Positions 1 to 9,141 of a DNA stretch of 64,000 nucleotides are shown here, one piece after another (within the stretch, counting starts at the first letter, position 1; every line of letters starts with the position of its first letter). The DNA is taken from the NCBI RefSeq assembly GCF_900099835.1, contig NZ_FNKP01000002.1, forward strand, positions 558,001 through 622,000. Reading direction: 5' to 3'. The position numbers were made by a program, and so were the translations under genes. This DNA comes from Paraburkholderia fungorum. Its GTDB lineage: Bacteria; Pseudomonadota; Gammaproteobacteria; Burkholderiales; Burkholderiaceae. The notes under the pieces were generated by a model. The model worked only from the letters and a program-made list of their open reading frames with translations, had not been told where the DNA came from and made no database searches.

Positions 1-3000
1 GCGTCAGCGTGATGCCGCTGCCGACCGCGAGCGGATAGCCGAACTCCGCGCTCGCCACATATTGCTGACCGTTGAACTGGCCGTTCGCTTCGCCCGAGAA
101 GCCGGTGAAATCGACCACGCGGGTCGAGTCGTAGCGCTGCAGCACCGCGCCCGCCGCGAGGTTCACATACCACGGGTTGCCGCTGTAGCTCGCATAGCCG
201 ATCAGGCCGTACGCGTTGACGCGGGTCGAGTCGCCCGCGCTGTTGTCGGTGTTGTTGACGGCGGTATTCGAATAGCTGAACACGCCGCCCGCGCGCCAGT
301 TGTCGGTGATCGAGCGGTCGACGCCGAGCAGCAGGCCGCCATAGTTCGCGCTATAGCCGTCCACGCCGTCCATTTCGCCCTGACCCGCGTGACCGCCGAA
401 CGCCTGGCCCCACACGCCCCAGGCGGGCGGTGCGTCGCCGGTGGCGATGCCGGTCGCGCTGTCGGCCTGCGCGAGGCGCAGGCTGTCGGCGTGAGAGCTG
501 ACGATGTTCAGTGCGTCGAGCGTCGGCGCTGCGGCGGCGCGGCCCAGCGACATCTGCGCGGCCGGGCTGAGTTGCACGCCCGCTTTGGTGGCCGCCGCGC
601 TCGAGCCGAGGCTCAGTGCGGTCGCCGCGTTGTACAGGTTCAGCAATTGCGCGCTGATGCCGGTGTATTTCGCAAGACCCGCGAGCGACGAGTTGGCATT
701 CGACGTCGTTGCTAGCGAGCTGGCCGGCTGGCCCGCGAGGCTGACCACCAGATCGCTGCGGCCATCCACGTTGACGGCGGTGCCGAACAGCAGGCCGCTA
801 TAGCCGAGCGCCGAATAGTCGAGCGTGCTCTCGTTGTAGTTCGTGCCGCTCGCCGACGCGTCGATCACGACGAAGCGCTGGCCCGCCGCGAAGCCGTACG
901 AGCCGGTGTTCACCAGCGCCACCGACGAACCCGCCGCGAGCGTCGCGCTGCCGCCGACGACAAGGTGGCCGTAGCCGCTGTCGGTGCTCAGGTTGCCGGT
1001 CGCGACGGCATTGCTGCCGACCCCGACGCTCAACGTCGCGGCCGCGCTTTGCGTGTAATTGCCGGTGATGCTGAGACTGCCGCCGCCGCTCGCGGCCGAT
1101 ACCGTGCCCTGGTTGTCCACGTCGCCGTCGATCGTGCCGTAGCCGGACAGCGTCGCGCCCGATGCCACGTCCACGTCGCTGGTCAGCGAGGCCGTGCTGG
1201 ACGCGCTGCTGCCGAGCTGGAGCGTGCCCGCCTGCACCGTGGTCGTGCCGGTGTAGGTGTTCGCGCCGTTCAGCACGAGCGTGCCCGTGCCGGTTTTGTC
1301 GATGCCGTAGCTGCCGCCCGACTGCCCGATCGCACCGTTTTGCGCCGCCGTATCCGTGCCGTTCACTTCGAGCGTCGTGTCGCCGCCGAGGCTCACCGTG
1401 TTCGCCAGCGCCACGCCGTTCAGATACACCACCGCCGAGCCGGACCCGGCCGTGTCGAGCTGGCCGCTGCCGATCGCGCTGCTGTTGCCAAGCACCAGCG
1501 TGCCGCCGGTGAGCGTGGTCGTGCCGACATAGGTGCTCGCGCCGTACAGCGTGACGGTGCCCGCGCCGATCGACACGCTCGCGAAGTTCGAGATCGAGTC
1601 GTGATAGGTGAAGCTGTTGCCCGCGCCGGGGATGATCGTCAGCGTGCTGGTGCCGGTGCCGCCCGAGATGCTGCCGTTGATCACGGCCGCGCCGCCGAGA
1701 ATCTCCAGCGTGCTGTTGCCGCTGCCGAGATCGACCGCGCGGCCGCTGCTGTCGGCGGTGATGGTGCCGTAGTCGATCACGGTCGAGTTCTGCGCGCCGG
1801 TGCTGATCGCCGCTGCCGTCGCGCCGCCGCCTTCGATCACGCCGCCCGCCAGGTTGGTGATGGTCAGCGAGTACGCGGTCGCCGCGCCGGTCACGGCAAT
1901 GCCCGAGTCGCTGTCGCCCTTGATCAGGCCGCTGTTGGTGACGGTCGTGTTGCCGTAAATGCCTTGCACAGGAATCGCGTCGCCGGTGGTCGGGTCCTTG
2001 TCGAGACCGGCCAGCGTGATGCCGCGGCCCGTCCCCGTGTTGGCCGTGCCGTCGGCATTGGTCGCCGAGTTGATGCCTTCGATCGTGCCCGAGTTGACGA
2101 TCGTGCCGCCGCCGACAGTCACGCCTTCGCTGGTGTCGTCGTAGGCGTGCAGCGATTTGATCGTGCCGGTGTTGGTCAGGTTGACGAGGCCGTCCACGTC
2201 CACGCCGTCGCCGTCGGCGGTGACGCCGTTGCCGGTGATCGTGCCGTGGTTGACGATCGTCACCACTTCGTTGCCGTTGAAACCGTCGATGTTGATGCCC
2301 GAGCCGTTGTCACCCTGGATCGTGCCGCCCTGGTTGTTGGTGACGCTCATCGTGAAGGTGCCGTCGGTGGTCACGTCGGTATTGCCGCCCGTGATGCCGT
2401 GCCGCGCGCCTTCGATCAGACCCGTCCCCGGCGTGGTCGCCGTGCCGGTCGTCGCGTTGACGATCGTGATGCCGCTGTTGCTTTGCGCGTCGATACCGTC
2501 GCTGCCGTCGGTGCTGCCGGGGTTGTTGGTCGAGCGGATCGTGCCGTCGTTGTACACGTAGCCGTTCACGCCGGGACGCACGGCGTCCGCCTCGTTGGCC
2601 TGGATCAGACCGGTCGCCGTGTTGATCAGAATGTTGGTGCCGGTGGTGATGGCGTTGAAGTCGATCGCCTGCGAACCGCCCGCCGATGCGTTCAGCGAAG
2701 TCAGCGTGCCCGCGTTATAGAACGTGATGTTGCTGTTCGGCTCATTCATCTGGATCACGTCGGCGTCGGCGGTCTGGATCGTCGCGCCCGCGTTGTTGGT
2801 GACCGTGAGCGTCAGGCCGCCCGTGTTGTCGCGGATCGCGCGGCCCGTGCCGGTTTGCGTGATGGTGCCGTTGTTGGTGATGGTGGCGTCGCCGGTCACG
2901 GTAATCGCCACCGTGCTGCCCGATACCGCGAGGGTGCCGGTTGCGTCGACGGTGCCGGTCGTGCCGCCCGCGCCGAGGCTCTGCGCGGTGCTGGTGGTCG

Positions 3001-3112
3001 TGCCGCTGCTCACCTCGAAGCTCGCGTTGGAGACGGACTTGGCCCAGACGTGGCCCTGCTCGAAAGCGGCCAGTGCGCCGAGCATGGCCAGGATGATCTG
3101 TTTCTTTTGCAT
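1..3112 (-). CDS. classical (type Va) autotransporter, C-terminus cut by window edge
   Basis: About 1037 codons read on the minus strand from an ATG at 3112. The N-terminus (MQKKQIILAMLGALAAFEQG) is a signal-peptide-like segment. A long passenger follows, rich in Gly, Thr, Asn and Ser, with many 'NNGTI'-type short repeats and then autotransporter-associated beta-strand repeats of the kind LVLNGANTYTGTTTV. The C-terminal part, read from about 460 down to 1, begins with a segment like WGVWGQAFGGHAG that is typical of the start of the outer-membrane beta-barrel; the rest of the barrel lies outside the window. Families with this plan export their own passenger to the cell surface for adhesion or aggregation. 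No protease triad or cleavage site was recognised, so the passenger's role is unknown. The codon pattern is strongly GC-biased, which makes a long open frame on the opposite strand. Confidence 0.9.
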   Translation of the reverse strand, partial: MQKKQIILAMLGALAAFEQGHVWAKSVSNASFEVSSGTTTSTAQSLGAGGTTGTVDATGTLAVSGSTVAITVTGDATITNNGTITQTGTGRAIRDNTGGLTLTVTNNAGATIQTADADVIQMNEPNSNITFYNAGTLTSLNASAGGSQAIDFNAITTGTNILINTATGLIQANEADAVRPGVNGYVYNDGTIRSTNNPGSTDGSDGIDAQSNSGITIVNATTGTATTPGTGLIEGARHGITGGNTDVTTDGTFTMSVTNNQGGTIQGDNGSGINIDGFNGNEVVTIVNHGTITGNGVTADGDGVDVDGLVNLTNTGTIKSLHAYDDTSEGVTVGGGTIVNSGTIEGINSATNADGTANTGTGRGITLAGLDKDPTTGDAIPVQGIYGNTTVTNSGLIKGDSDSGIAVTGAATAYSLTITNLAGGVIEGGGATAAAISTGAQNSTVIDYGTITADSSGRAVDLGSGNSTLEILGGAAVINGSISGGTGTSTLTIIPGAGNSFTYHDSISNFASVSIGAGTVTLYGASTYVGTTTLTGGTLVLGNSSAIGSGQLDTAGSGSAVVYLNGVALANTVSLGGDTTLEVNGTDTAAQNGAIGQSGGSYGIDKTGTGTLVLNGANTYTGTTTVQAGTLQLGSSASSTASLTSDVDVASGATLSGYGTIDGDVDNQGTVSAASGGGSLSITGNYTQSAAATLSVGVGSNAVATGNLSTDSGYGHLVVGGSATLAAGSSVALVNTGSYGFAAGQRFVVIDASASGTNYNESTLDYSALGYSGLLFGTAVNVDGRSDLVVSLAGQPASSLATTSNANSSLAGLAKYTGISAQLLNLYNAATALSLGSSAAATKAGVQLSPAAQMSLGRAAAAPTLDALNIVSSHADSLRLAQADSATGIATGDAPPAWGVWGQAFGGHAGQGEMDGVDGYSANYGGLLLGVDRSITDNWRAGGVFSYSNTAVNNTDNSAGDSTRVNAYGLIGYASYSGNPWYVNLAAGAVLQRYDSTRVVDFTGFSGEANGQFNGQQYVASAEFGYPLAVGSGITLT

Positions 3113-3487
3113 GCGTTGGTCGTAGCGTGTAGTTGAAATTCTTCTTACGGGTGCGCACAACGCATCCGGGCCAGCAGGGCGTCGCCGCCAGCATGCGCGG
3201 CGTGAGCGGGCCTGAAAGGACACAGCCGTGGCGTGAGAGCGCTGCGTGGTTTGCAGCGTGGAGCAGGGCGCCGCCGGTGAGCAGCGTAAATGGGCCATGA
3301 TTCTGTCGCGCGGCTGTGACATCGCCGTGACTGTGGCGACGAGCGGGGAGTGGACTGGCCGTCCGCGAGAACCTATAGTCGCGCGGATAAGCCGCGTTCG
3401 CGCGGCAACCGGCGGCACGTTGGCGACGCCATATACGACGCGCCGTGCGGACGATGAGAGGACGACAGGCGGTACAGAGGAGGCAGG

Positions 3488-4720
3488 ATGCAGGACAGGC
3501 CGGACCCGGCGGATAACGCAGCGCAGACGGCACACGCCCGTCGCGCCGTGCTCGTGATTGCGCTGGCCCAGTTGCTGGGAACCTCGCTGTGGTTCAGCGC
3601 GAATGGCGCGATGCGCGACTTGCAGGCCGTCTGGCAATTGAACGCGACCGGCATCGGCTGGCTGACGAATGCGGTGCAGGCCGGCTTTATCGTCGGCACG
3701 CTGATTTCGGCGACGACCGGACTCGCGGACCGGATGTCGGCGAGCAAGGTGTTTGCGGTTTGCGGCGTGGCCGGAGCGCTGCTGAACGCGTTGTTCGCGC
3801 TGTGCAGCAGCGGGCTGGCTTCGGCTATCGTGTTCCGCTTTGGCGTGGGCGTCGCGCTCGCGGGCATCTATCCGCTCGGGATGAAGCTGCTGGTCACGTG
3901 GGACCCGCGCCGCGCCGCGCAAACGCTCGCGTTGCTGGTCGCGATGCTGACGCTCGGCACGGCGTCGGTGCATGCGATACGCGCGTTGTTCCCCGGTGTG
4001 CGGTGGCAGGCGGTGGTGCTGGCGTCGTCGGGGCTGGCGGTGATCGGCGCGGCGTTGGTGCTGGCGCTTGGCGAAGGGCCGCATGCGCGTCGCTCGGGCA
4101 AACGTCGGGCGGGGTTATCCGCGGGGATCGGCGAAGTGCTGCGGATCAGCGAGTTTCGCGCGGCGGCCCTCGGCTATTTCGGGCACATGTGGGAGCTTTA
4201 CGCGTTCTGGACCCTGACGCCGCTTCTCGTGCAGCGGGCGTTCGCGCACGACGTTTCCGCGCCCGCGTCCGCCAGTACGGTCGCGATGTGGTCGTTCCTG
4301 ATTATCGCGGTCGGCGCGGCGGGCTGCGTGCTCGGCGGCAAGCTCAGCCAGTCGGTGGGAAGCGCGCGCACCGCTGCGCTCGCGTTGACGGTGTCGGGAT
4401 TCCTGTGCGCGGTCTATCCGCTTTCTTCGTCGCTCGGGACGGCGGGGCAACTCGCATTGCTGCTGGTGTGGGGGATCAGCGTGATCGCGGATTCGCCGCA
4501 GTTTTCGGCGTTGTCGGTGAAGGCGTGTCCGGCCGACAGGATCGGCGGCGCGCTGACCTTGCAGAACAGCTTCGGCTTCTTTCTGTCGGCGTGTTCGATT
4601 CTGTGGTCGACCAGCGCCTACCATTCGCTCGATGCACGGGTCGCGTGGCTCCTGCTGCCCGGACCCGTCATCGGTTTGATCGCGATGACACCGTTACTGC
4701 GCAAACGGCCGCGCTGGTGA
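3488..4720 (+). CDS. MFS transporter, 410 aa
   Basis: The ATG is preceded by a good Shine-Dalgarno (gaggaggcag). The protein is a 12-helix major facilitator type: a short polar N-terminus, then hydrophobic segments, with a central basic linker around residues 195-215 (HARRSGKRRAG) dividing the two six-helix halves. Motifs such as LGTSLWFSANG and GIYPLGMKLLVTWDP resemble the NimT/CynX-like and uncharacterised MFS_1 groups, but I cannot name a substrate. It stands alone between the autotransporter (divergent) and the copper genes (convergent). It is probably an exporter or uptake permease in the inner membrane. Confidence 0.8.
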   Translation: MQDRPDPADNAAQTAHARRAVLVIALAQLLGTSLWFSANGAMRDLQAVWQLNATGIGWLTNAVQAGFIVGTLISATTGLADRMSASKVFAVCGVAGALLNALFALCSSGLASAIVFRFGVGVALAGIYPLGMKLLVTWDPRRAAQTLALLVAMLTLGTASVHAIRALFPGVRWQAVVLASSGLAVIGAALVLALGEGPHARRSGKRRAGLSAGIGEVLRISEFRAAALGYFGHMWELYAFWTLTPLLVQRAFAHDVSAPASASTVAMWSFLIIAVGAAGCVLGGKLSQSVGSARTAALALTVSGFLCAVYPLSSSLGTAGQLALLLVWGISVIADSPQFSALSVKACPADRIGGALTLQNSFGFFLSACSILWSTSAYHSLDARVAWLLLPGPVIGLIAMTPLLRKRPRW

Positions 4721-4829
4721 TGGATGTCGTTGCGGCGGCATCGATCGCGTCACGCCGCGCGCTCAGGTTACGCGGCGTTATCAGGATCGATTCGACGCCT
4801 GGTCGCCGGTCACCCGTTCTTCAAGACGT

Positions 4830-5228
4830 TCACTTGGCGCCGTGCTTTGCCTGCCAGCGGTGCATGAACTCGATTTCATCGTGCTGGGCCTTGATGATGT
4901 TGCGTGCGAGGCGCTTCAACTCCGGGTCCTTGCCGTACTTCAATTCCGTCTGCGCCATTTCGATCGCCCCCTGATGATGCGGGATCATGTGCGCGACGAA
5001 ATCCTTGTCGGCGTCGCCGGTGTACTCGGGCGCGGTCATGTCGTGCATCATTTTGTCGTCGGCGGCCTTGAACGCCTGCGTTGAGCCGTCAGCGCCGCCG
5101 TGAGCCGCACCGGACATGTCCATGCCCTGCATCGCGGCCGGTTGTTCGGCATGGGCGGGCAGGGTCGCTACAGCAAACGAAAGACCGCTGAACAGGCAGA
5201 GAGCGTGAAAGGCGCGAAGGTTTTTCAT
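4830..5228 (-). CDS. DUF305 family periplasmic protein (CopM-like), 132 aa
   Basis: It has a signal peptide (residues 1-27, ending PAHA), a Met/His-rich stretch (MQGMDMSGAAHGG) and the DUF305 core with the family's MIPHHQGAIEMAQ motif near residues 81-93. DUF305 proteins are four-helix ferritin-like domains. Several, such as cyanobacterial CopM, bind copper in the periplasm; the Met and His clusters here fit that. It lies 94 bp downstream of the CopZ-type gene on the same strand, so the two may share the CueR-like promoter upstream of copZ. A function in periplasmic copper sequestration is inferred from the family and the neighbour. Confidence 0.82.
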   Translation of the reverse strand: MKNLRAFHALCLFSGLSFAVATLPAHAEQPAAMQGMDMSGAAHGGADGSTQAFKAADDKMMHDMTAPEYTGDADKDFVAHMIPHHQGAIEMAQTELKYGKDPELKRLARNIIKAQHDEIEFMHRWQAKHGAK

Positions 5229-5322
5229 AGTGGATGTCCGTGGTTGAATGGTTGTGTCGAGCGGCGCTGCTATCGGGAAGCGGAAGTTTAGCCGGATTCA
5301 TGCGTGTTCCGGCATGGTGCGC

Positions 5323-5520
5323 TCAGGCTCTCAACGAGGGATGAAACCCAGCCGCCTCGATTGTCTCGGCGAGCCGTTGCGCCGGCAGCGTCGACGTGAT
5401 TCTGACCGTTTTGACGGGCACGTCGATGTCGAGCGTCGCGTCTGGGTCGAGCTGGTTGACCGCGCGGGTGATGGCCCTGGCGCAGCCGCCGCAGGTCATG
5501 TCGGGAATGGCGAATTCCAT
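5323..5520 (-). CDS. copZ: CopZ-type heavy-metal-associated copper chaperone, 65 aa
   Basis: A single HMA domain (beta-alpha-beta-beta-alpha-beta length) with the metal site MTCGGCA at residues 8-14 (CxxC). The start is set by ATG with GGAG seven bases upstream (ctggagataaacg). HMA chaperones of this size carry Cu(I) in the cytosol to P-type ATPases or regulators. No copA or cueR gene is in the window, so it acts apart from its usual partners. A MerR/CueR-type promoter lies immediately upstream, supporting copper rather than another metal. Residue after the CxxC is Ala-Arg, without the extra His seen in zinc-selective domains. Confidence 0.9.
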   Translation of the reverse strand: MEFAIPDMTCGGCARAITRAVNQLDPDATLDIDVPVKTVRITSTLPAQRLAETIEAAGFHPSLRA

Positions 5521-5555
5521 CGTTTATCTCCAGTAAGGAAGAGGTGTCAGCCTCA

Positions 5556-5586
5556 AGCGTGGACCTTCCCACGGCGGTAAGGTCAA
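5556..5586 (-). promoter_or_regulatory. CueR/MerR-type promoter-operator of copZ
   Basis: On the minus strand the sequence reads TTGACC, then TTACCGCCGTGGGAAGGTC, then the -10 region, 36 bp ahead of the copZ start. It carries the inverted repeat GACCTTAC/GGGAAGGTC inside a 19-bp spacer. This over-long spacer with an ACCTTCC/GGAAGGT dyad is the mark of MerR-family metal promoters, and it matches the E. coli copA promoter (TTGACCTTCCCC...GGAAGG) closely. The -10 hexamer (CACGCT) is weak, as is usual for activated promoters. Confidence 0.78.
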
Positions 5587-5801
5587 GCGCTCTCCGCGTG
5601 ATCGTTGCGAGGCCGTTTCGGAGCGCTCCTGGAGACGGCCTTTCATGCAATGTCGATAATCCGGCCCGGTAACGCGCAAACCGCCGACAAGTCGGTCCGC
5701 GAGCGTTACCCGCCGCACATCCTCATTGCCGTGCGTCGATCCAATATCACCGTCTACGGCGCCCTCGCGCAGTCCGCTCAATGCAACTCCACTCGCCGAC
5801 C

Positions 5802-7388
5802 ATGCCAAGCCAACCTCCGCCGCCGCCCGAAGCTATCGCGATCTGGTTCACCGAAGCCGAAGAGGCGCGCCATGCGGGTCATTTCGACGTAGCGCGCGCG
5901 AGGCTCGACCAGGTGCTCGCGCACGACCCCGCTCACGCACGCGCGATGCATGCGCAAGCGCAGGTGGCGCTCGCGTCGAATGAGTTGGAACCGGCGCAGC
6001 AATGGGTGACGCGCGCCATCGCGACGCACGCCGAGGCTGCGTTTTACGGCACGTTATGTGTCATCCAGATCAGGCAGGGCGCGTATGCGGAGGCATTGCA
6101 AACGGCGCAACGCGGGCTCGCACTGGCGCCGGAATCGACCGCGCTTCTTTACTATCAGGCGCTGATGCTGCAAGTACACGGCAGCCCCGACGAGGCCGCC
6201 AGGGTCTACTTCACGCTGCTCGAACTTGAGCCGGACCATCCGCGAGCGCTGGCGAACCTGGGCGTGGTTCTCAAAGACCTAGGGTCGTTGAGCGAAGCTG
6301 AGCGGTATCTGAGGCAGGTGATCGACATCGAGCCGTCCAACCGTGGCGCGCGGGCCAATCTCGGGCTGGTTCTGCTGGCGGCGGGCCATTACGAAGAGGC
6401 GTGGCCGTATTTCGAAGACCGCGCAGCCAATTTCGTCGATGCAGAGGGGCGGCCCATCGCGAGCAACGTGCGGCTGCCGCTGCCCGAATGGCGCGGCGAG
6501 CGCATCGACGGTGCAAATGAAGACGATGCAGCGGCAAGCAGCGGCAAACGTCTGCTGGTCGTTCCCGAGCAGGGCTTCGGCGACAGCCTGCAATTCGTCC
6601 GCTATCTGCCGCTGTTGCTCGAACGCTTTTCACAGGTCGGCTATATCTGCCGGCAACCCTTGCGGCGTCTTTACGAACAGTCGCTGTCCGCTCGCTGGCC
6701 CGGCCTCGTCATGCTCGACGACGCCTATCCCGATGTAAGCGACTGGGATTATCAGTGCCCGTTAATGTCTCTGCCGATGGCGTTCGGCACACGCGTCGAG
6801 ACGATCCCCGCGTCGGTCTATCTGCACGCGGACGCGGAGCACAGCGCGGCATGGCGCGCGCGGCTCGACGCGTTGCCCGAAGCGGGCTTGCCGCGCGTCG
6901 GGATCGTGTGGGCCGGCGGCCATTCCGGTTTGACCGACGACATGGCGCGCAGCCTCACGTTCGCGCGGATCGCGCCGTTGCTGGCGACGCACGGCGTCCG
7001 CTGGATCAGCCTGCAAAAGACCGACGACGACACCAGGCGAGCCGACGCCGGAACGAGTAGTACGCGCCTGATCGACTGGATGGACGAAGTCACCGATTTC
7101 GCCGATACCGCCGCACTGATCGACAATCTCGATCTGGTGATCGCGGTCGATATATCGGTCGCGCATCTGGCTGCTGCGATGGGCAAACCTGTGTGGCTGC
7201 TCAATCGTTTTGCGGGCTGCTGGCGCTGGCTGCGTCAACGGGATGACAGCCCGTGGTATCCGGGCGTGCGCATTTTCACGCAACCGCAACGCGGCGACTG
7301 GAACGACGTGCTGAGCCGCGTGGCGATCGCGTTGCAGCAACGCTACTTGCTGGGTGACGGCTCGGGGGCGCCGATGACGAAGCATTAA
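5802..7388 (+). CDS. TPR protein with glycosyltransferase 9-like C-terminal domain
   Basis: The N-terminal third holds tandem tetratricopeptide repeats (examples near residues 40-230: AYAEALQTAQRGLALAPES, SEAERYLRQVIDIEPSNRG). The C-terminal half has the pattern of TPR-fused GT9/heptosyltransferase-like proteins (RLLVVPEQGFGDSLQFVRYLP; LPRVGIVWAGG; DLVIAVDISVAHLAAAMGKPVWLL). Such proteins are common in Burkholderiales beside flagellin or surface-glycan loci. An in-frame ATG also exists at 5781, seven codons earlier; I prefer 5802. The acceptor is unknown. The next gene is a fucosyltransferase-like protein, so the pair may glycosylate the same surface molecule. Confidence 0.82.
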   Translation: MPSQPPPPPEAIAIWFTEAEEARHAGHFDVARARLDQVLAHDPAHARAMHAQAQVALASNELEPAQQWVTRAIATHAEAAFYGTLCVIQIRQGAYAEALQTAQRGLALAPESTALLYYQALMLQVHGSPDEAARVYFTLLELEPDHPRALANLGVVLKDLGSLSEAERYLRQVIDIEPSNRGARANLGLVLLAAGHYEEAWPYFEDRAANFVDAEGRPIASNVRLPLPEWRGERIDGANEDDAAASSGKRLLVVPEQGFGDSLQFVRYLPLLLERFSQVGYICRQPLRRLYEQSLSARWPGLVMLDDAYPDVSDWDYQCPLMSLPMAFGTRVETIPASVYLHADAEHSAAWRARLDALPEAGLPRVGIVWAGGHSGLTDDMARSLTFARIAPLLATHGVRWISLQKTDDDTRRADAGTSSTRLIDWMDEVTDFADTAALIDNLDLVIAVDISVAHLAAAMGKPVWLLNRFAGCWRWLRQRDDSPWYPGVRIFTQPQRGDWNDVLSRVAIALQQRYLLGDGSGAPMTKH

Positions 7389-7663
7389 TCTGCGGATTGA
7401 AAAGCGCGATAGATCCTTCTTTCAGAAGACCGGCGATATATGGTCGTTCACGTTTACGGCACCCGCGCCTACATGGAGCGAGCCTCGCCATTCCATTTGA
7501 CAATCCGGGGAAAACCTTACCGGTGCTATGTGCGCTTGCTCACCCACGCAGGCCAAACTTACTCGACGCGCTGTTCTGAACTGCTATTCTGGGTCCGTTC
7601 AATTTTCTGCGGTAACGGGCCACATGCCTTATCGAACAAAACCTAATTGATCAGGAGTTCGGC
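7389..7663. other. intergenic, 275 bp
   Basis: Lower GC than the flanks; a short open frame (7440-7646) lacks a ribosome binding site and any recognisable motif. It probably holds the promoter of the next gene. Confidence 0.4.
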
Positions 7664-8638
7664 ATGTTGAAAAAGGTAGTCGACCGGGCCAGACAGATCC
7701 GGCGCAGCGAGGGTTTCAAGCATTCCGTGGCGACGCCTTTGCGGCTTTCGCTACACGCGCGGCAGCGCTTCAATCGCGGTGTGTTTGCCATCGAGATTCA
7801 GGAGAACTCCGGCTTCTTCTCCGTGATGCAGATGGTCCTGTTCATCCTGATGCATTGCGACGAAAAACGCCTCACGCCCTGCATCAGCGCGCGCGGCGGT
7901 CTCTATGGCGATGCTGAACGCAGGATCGACTGGTTCTCCCATTTCTTCGAACCGGTCATGACATCGTCGGCGGTGGAGGCGACGCAGAAGATCAGGACGT
8001 CGACGGTCCGGGACCTGGTGCAACTGGGATTTCGTCAGCGCTACGAAGCGCGGCTGCGACTCGGTAGCGCGAGCGAACTCTTCTTCTCGCACTACCGGCT
8101 GGCTTCGCACATCGAAGCGGAAGTCGATGCGATCTGTGCGGCACTCGACATCAATACGCGTACGCTCGGCGTGCATTTCAGAGGCACCGATAAAGCGCTG
8201 GAAGCCATTCCGGTTTCGTGGAGCAATTTCTGCCGCCAGGTGGACGCGACGCTCACCGATAATCCGCATCTCGCCAACGTCTTTGTTTCGAGCGACGAAC
8301 CCGCATTCCTCGACTACTTCGCCGCATGGCCGTTTCGCAAGCCCGTCAGGATCGCGCCCGCGAAACTGCTTGCGCGGGGTAACACGCCGGTTCATTTCAG
8401 CGGCTATCCAGGGCTGGAGATAGGCCGCGAAGCACTGGTGTCGAGTCTGCTGTTATCGCGTTGCGGATTTCTGATCAAGACGCCTTCGTATCTGTCCGCG
8501 TGGTCGAAGATATTCAATCCTTCTTTGCCGGTCAAACTCGTTTCGCCGCCACGTCAGGACGCATTCTGGTTTCCCGATAGCCGCATCTGGCTCGAACAGG
8601 CCGCTCACGAAAAGGCGGCGCAAGAAAAGGCCGCTTGA
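7664..8638 (+). CDS. putative fucosyltransferase-superfamily (GT-B) protein, 324 aa
   Basis: ATG preceded by caggagttcggc. The best clue is the segment LGVHFRGTDK (residues 168-177). It matches the H-x-R-x-T-D core of motif I that alpha-1,2-, alpha-1,6- (NodZ/FUT8) and protein O-fucosyltransferases share for GDP-fucose binding. Further on come VFVSSDEPAFLDYF (207-220) and LLLSRCGFLIKTPSYLSAW (262-280), which look like the usual later blocks of the same superfamily ('S..C...I.t.SS.S'). No signal peptide or membrane segment is visible, so it is cytosolic. The substrate is unknown. The gene follows a TPR/GT9-like protein. A different GT-B sugar donor is possible. Confidence 0.6.
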   Translation: MLKKVVDRARQIRRSEGFKHSVATPLRLSLHARQRFNRGVFAIEIQENSGFFSVMQMVLFILMHCDEKRLTPCISARGGLYGDAERRIDWFSHFFEPVMTSSAVEATQKIRTSTVRDLVQLGFRQRYEARLRLGSASELFFSHYRLASHIEAEVDAICAALDINTRTLGVHFRGTDKALEAIPVSWSNFCRQVDATLTDNPHLANVFVSSDEPAFLDYFAAWPFRKPVRIAPAKLLARGNTPVHFSGYPGLEIGREALVSSLLLSRCGFLIKTPSYLSAWSKIFNPSLPVKLVSPPRQDAFWFPDSRIWLEQAAHEKAAQEKAA

Positions 8639-8829
8639 GCGCGCGCGGCGCATTGGCTTCTTTGCAACCGGGCAACACGGCTGGCGGATTCAGCAGACGC
8701 AGCGGACGCTTCAAAAAAGACCTGCGGAGGCAGGCCTATAATCGACGTTCGCTTCGCGAGCTGCGTGCGATTATTTTGCGCGAGCCCGCAACCTGCCAAC
8801 TGTATTGCTACCGCAAAGAGGCTGACAGT

Positions 8830-9141
8830 ATGTATATCGCCATGAACCGTTTCAAAGTGAGCCCGGGTTCCGAGACCGCGTTCGAGGAGCTTTGGACGAC
8901 TCGCGACACCCATCTGAAAGAGGTTCCGGGCTTCGTCGAATTTCATCTGCTGAAGGGGCCGCAGCGGGAAGATCATGTGCTGTATTCGAGCCATACGATC
9001 TGGCGCGATCATGCGTCGTTCGATGCATGGACAAAGTCGGAAGCCTTCCGGGCCGCGCACCGGAATGCGGGCGATAACCGCGTGCATTATCTCGGGCATC
9101 CGGAATTCGAAGGCTTTGAAGTGGTTCAGACTGTGAAGTGA
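8830..9141 (+). CDS. IsdG/HmoB-type heme-degrading monooxygenase, 103 aa
   Basis: A one-domain ABM (antibiotic biosynthesis monooxygenase) fold protein. Counting from MYIAMNRF, Asn6, Trp67 and His77 fall at the positions of the IsdG/IsdI catalytic triad (Asn6/7, Trp66/67, His76/77), so heme is the likely substrate rather than a polyketide. This family opens heme in the cytosol to release iron. An upstream in-frame extension to 8635 exists, but the family length and the N-terminal strand MYIAMNRFKV support the start at 8830. No heme uptake genes are near; it stands alone. Confidence 0.82.
   Translation: MYIAMNRFKVSPGSETAFEELWTTRDTHLKEVPGFVEFHLLKGPQREDHVLYSSHTIWRDHASFDAWTKSEAFRAAHRNAGDNRVHYLGHPEFEGFEVVQTVK

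Noticed and set aside
965..3136. 723-residue open frame on the plus strand
   Set aside because: It is antisense to the autotransporter; its Arg/Val/Ala-rich sequence arises from GC-biased codons of the gene on the other strand and has no motif.
7440..7646. 68-residue open frame in the gap before the fucosyltransferase-like gene
   Set aside because: No ribosome binding site or recognisable motif.
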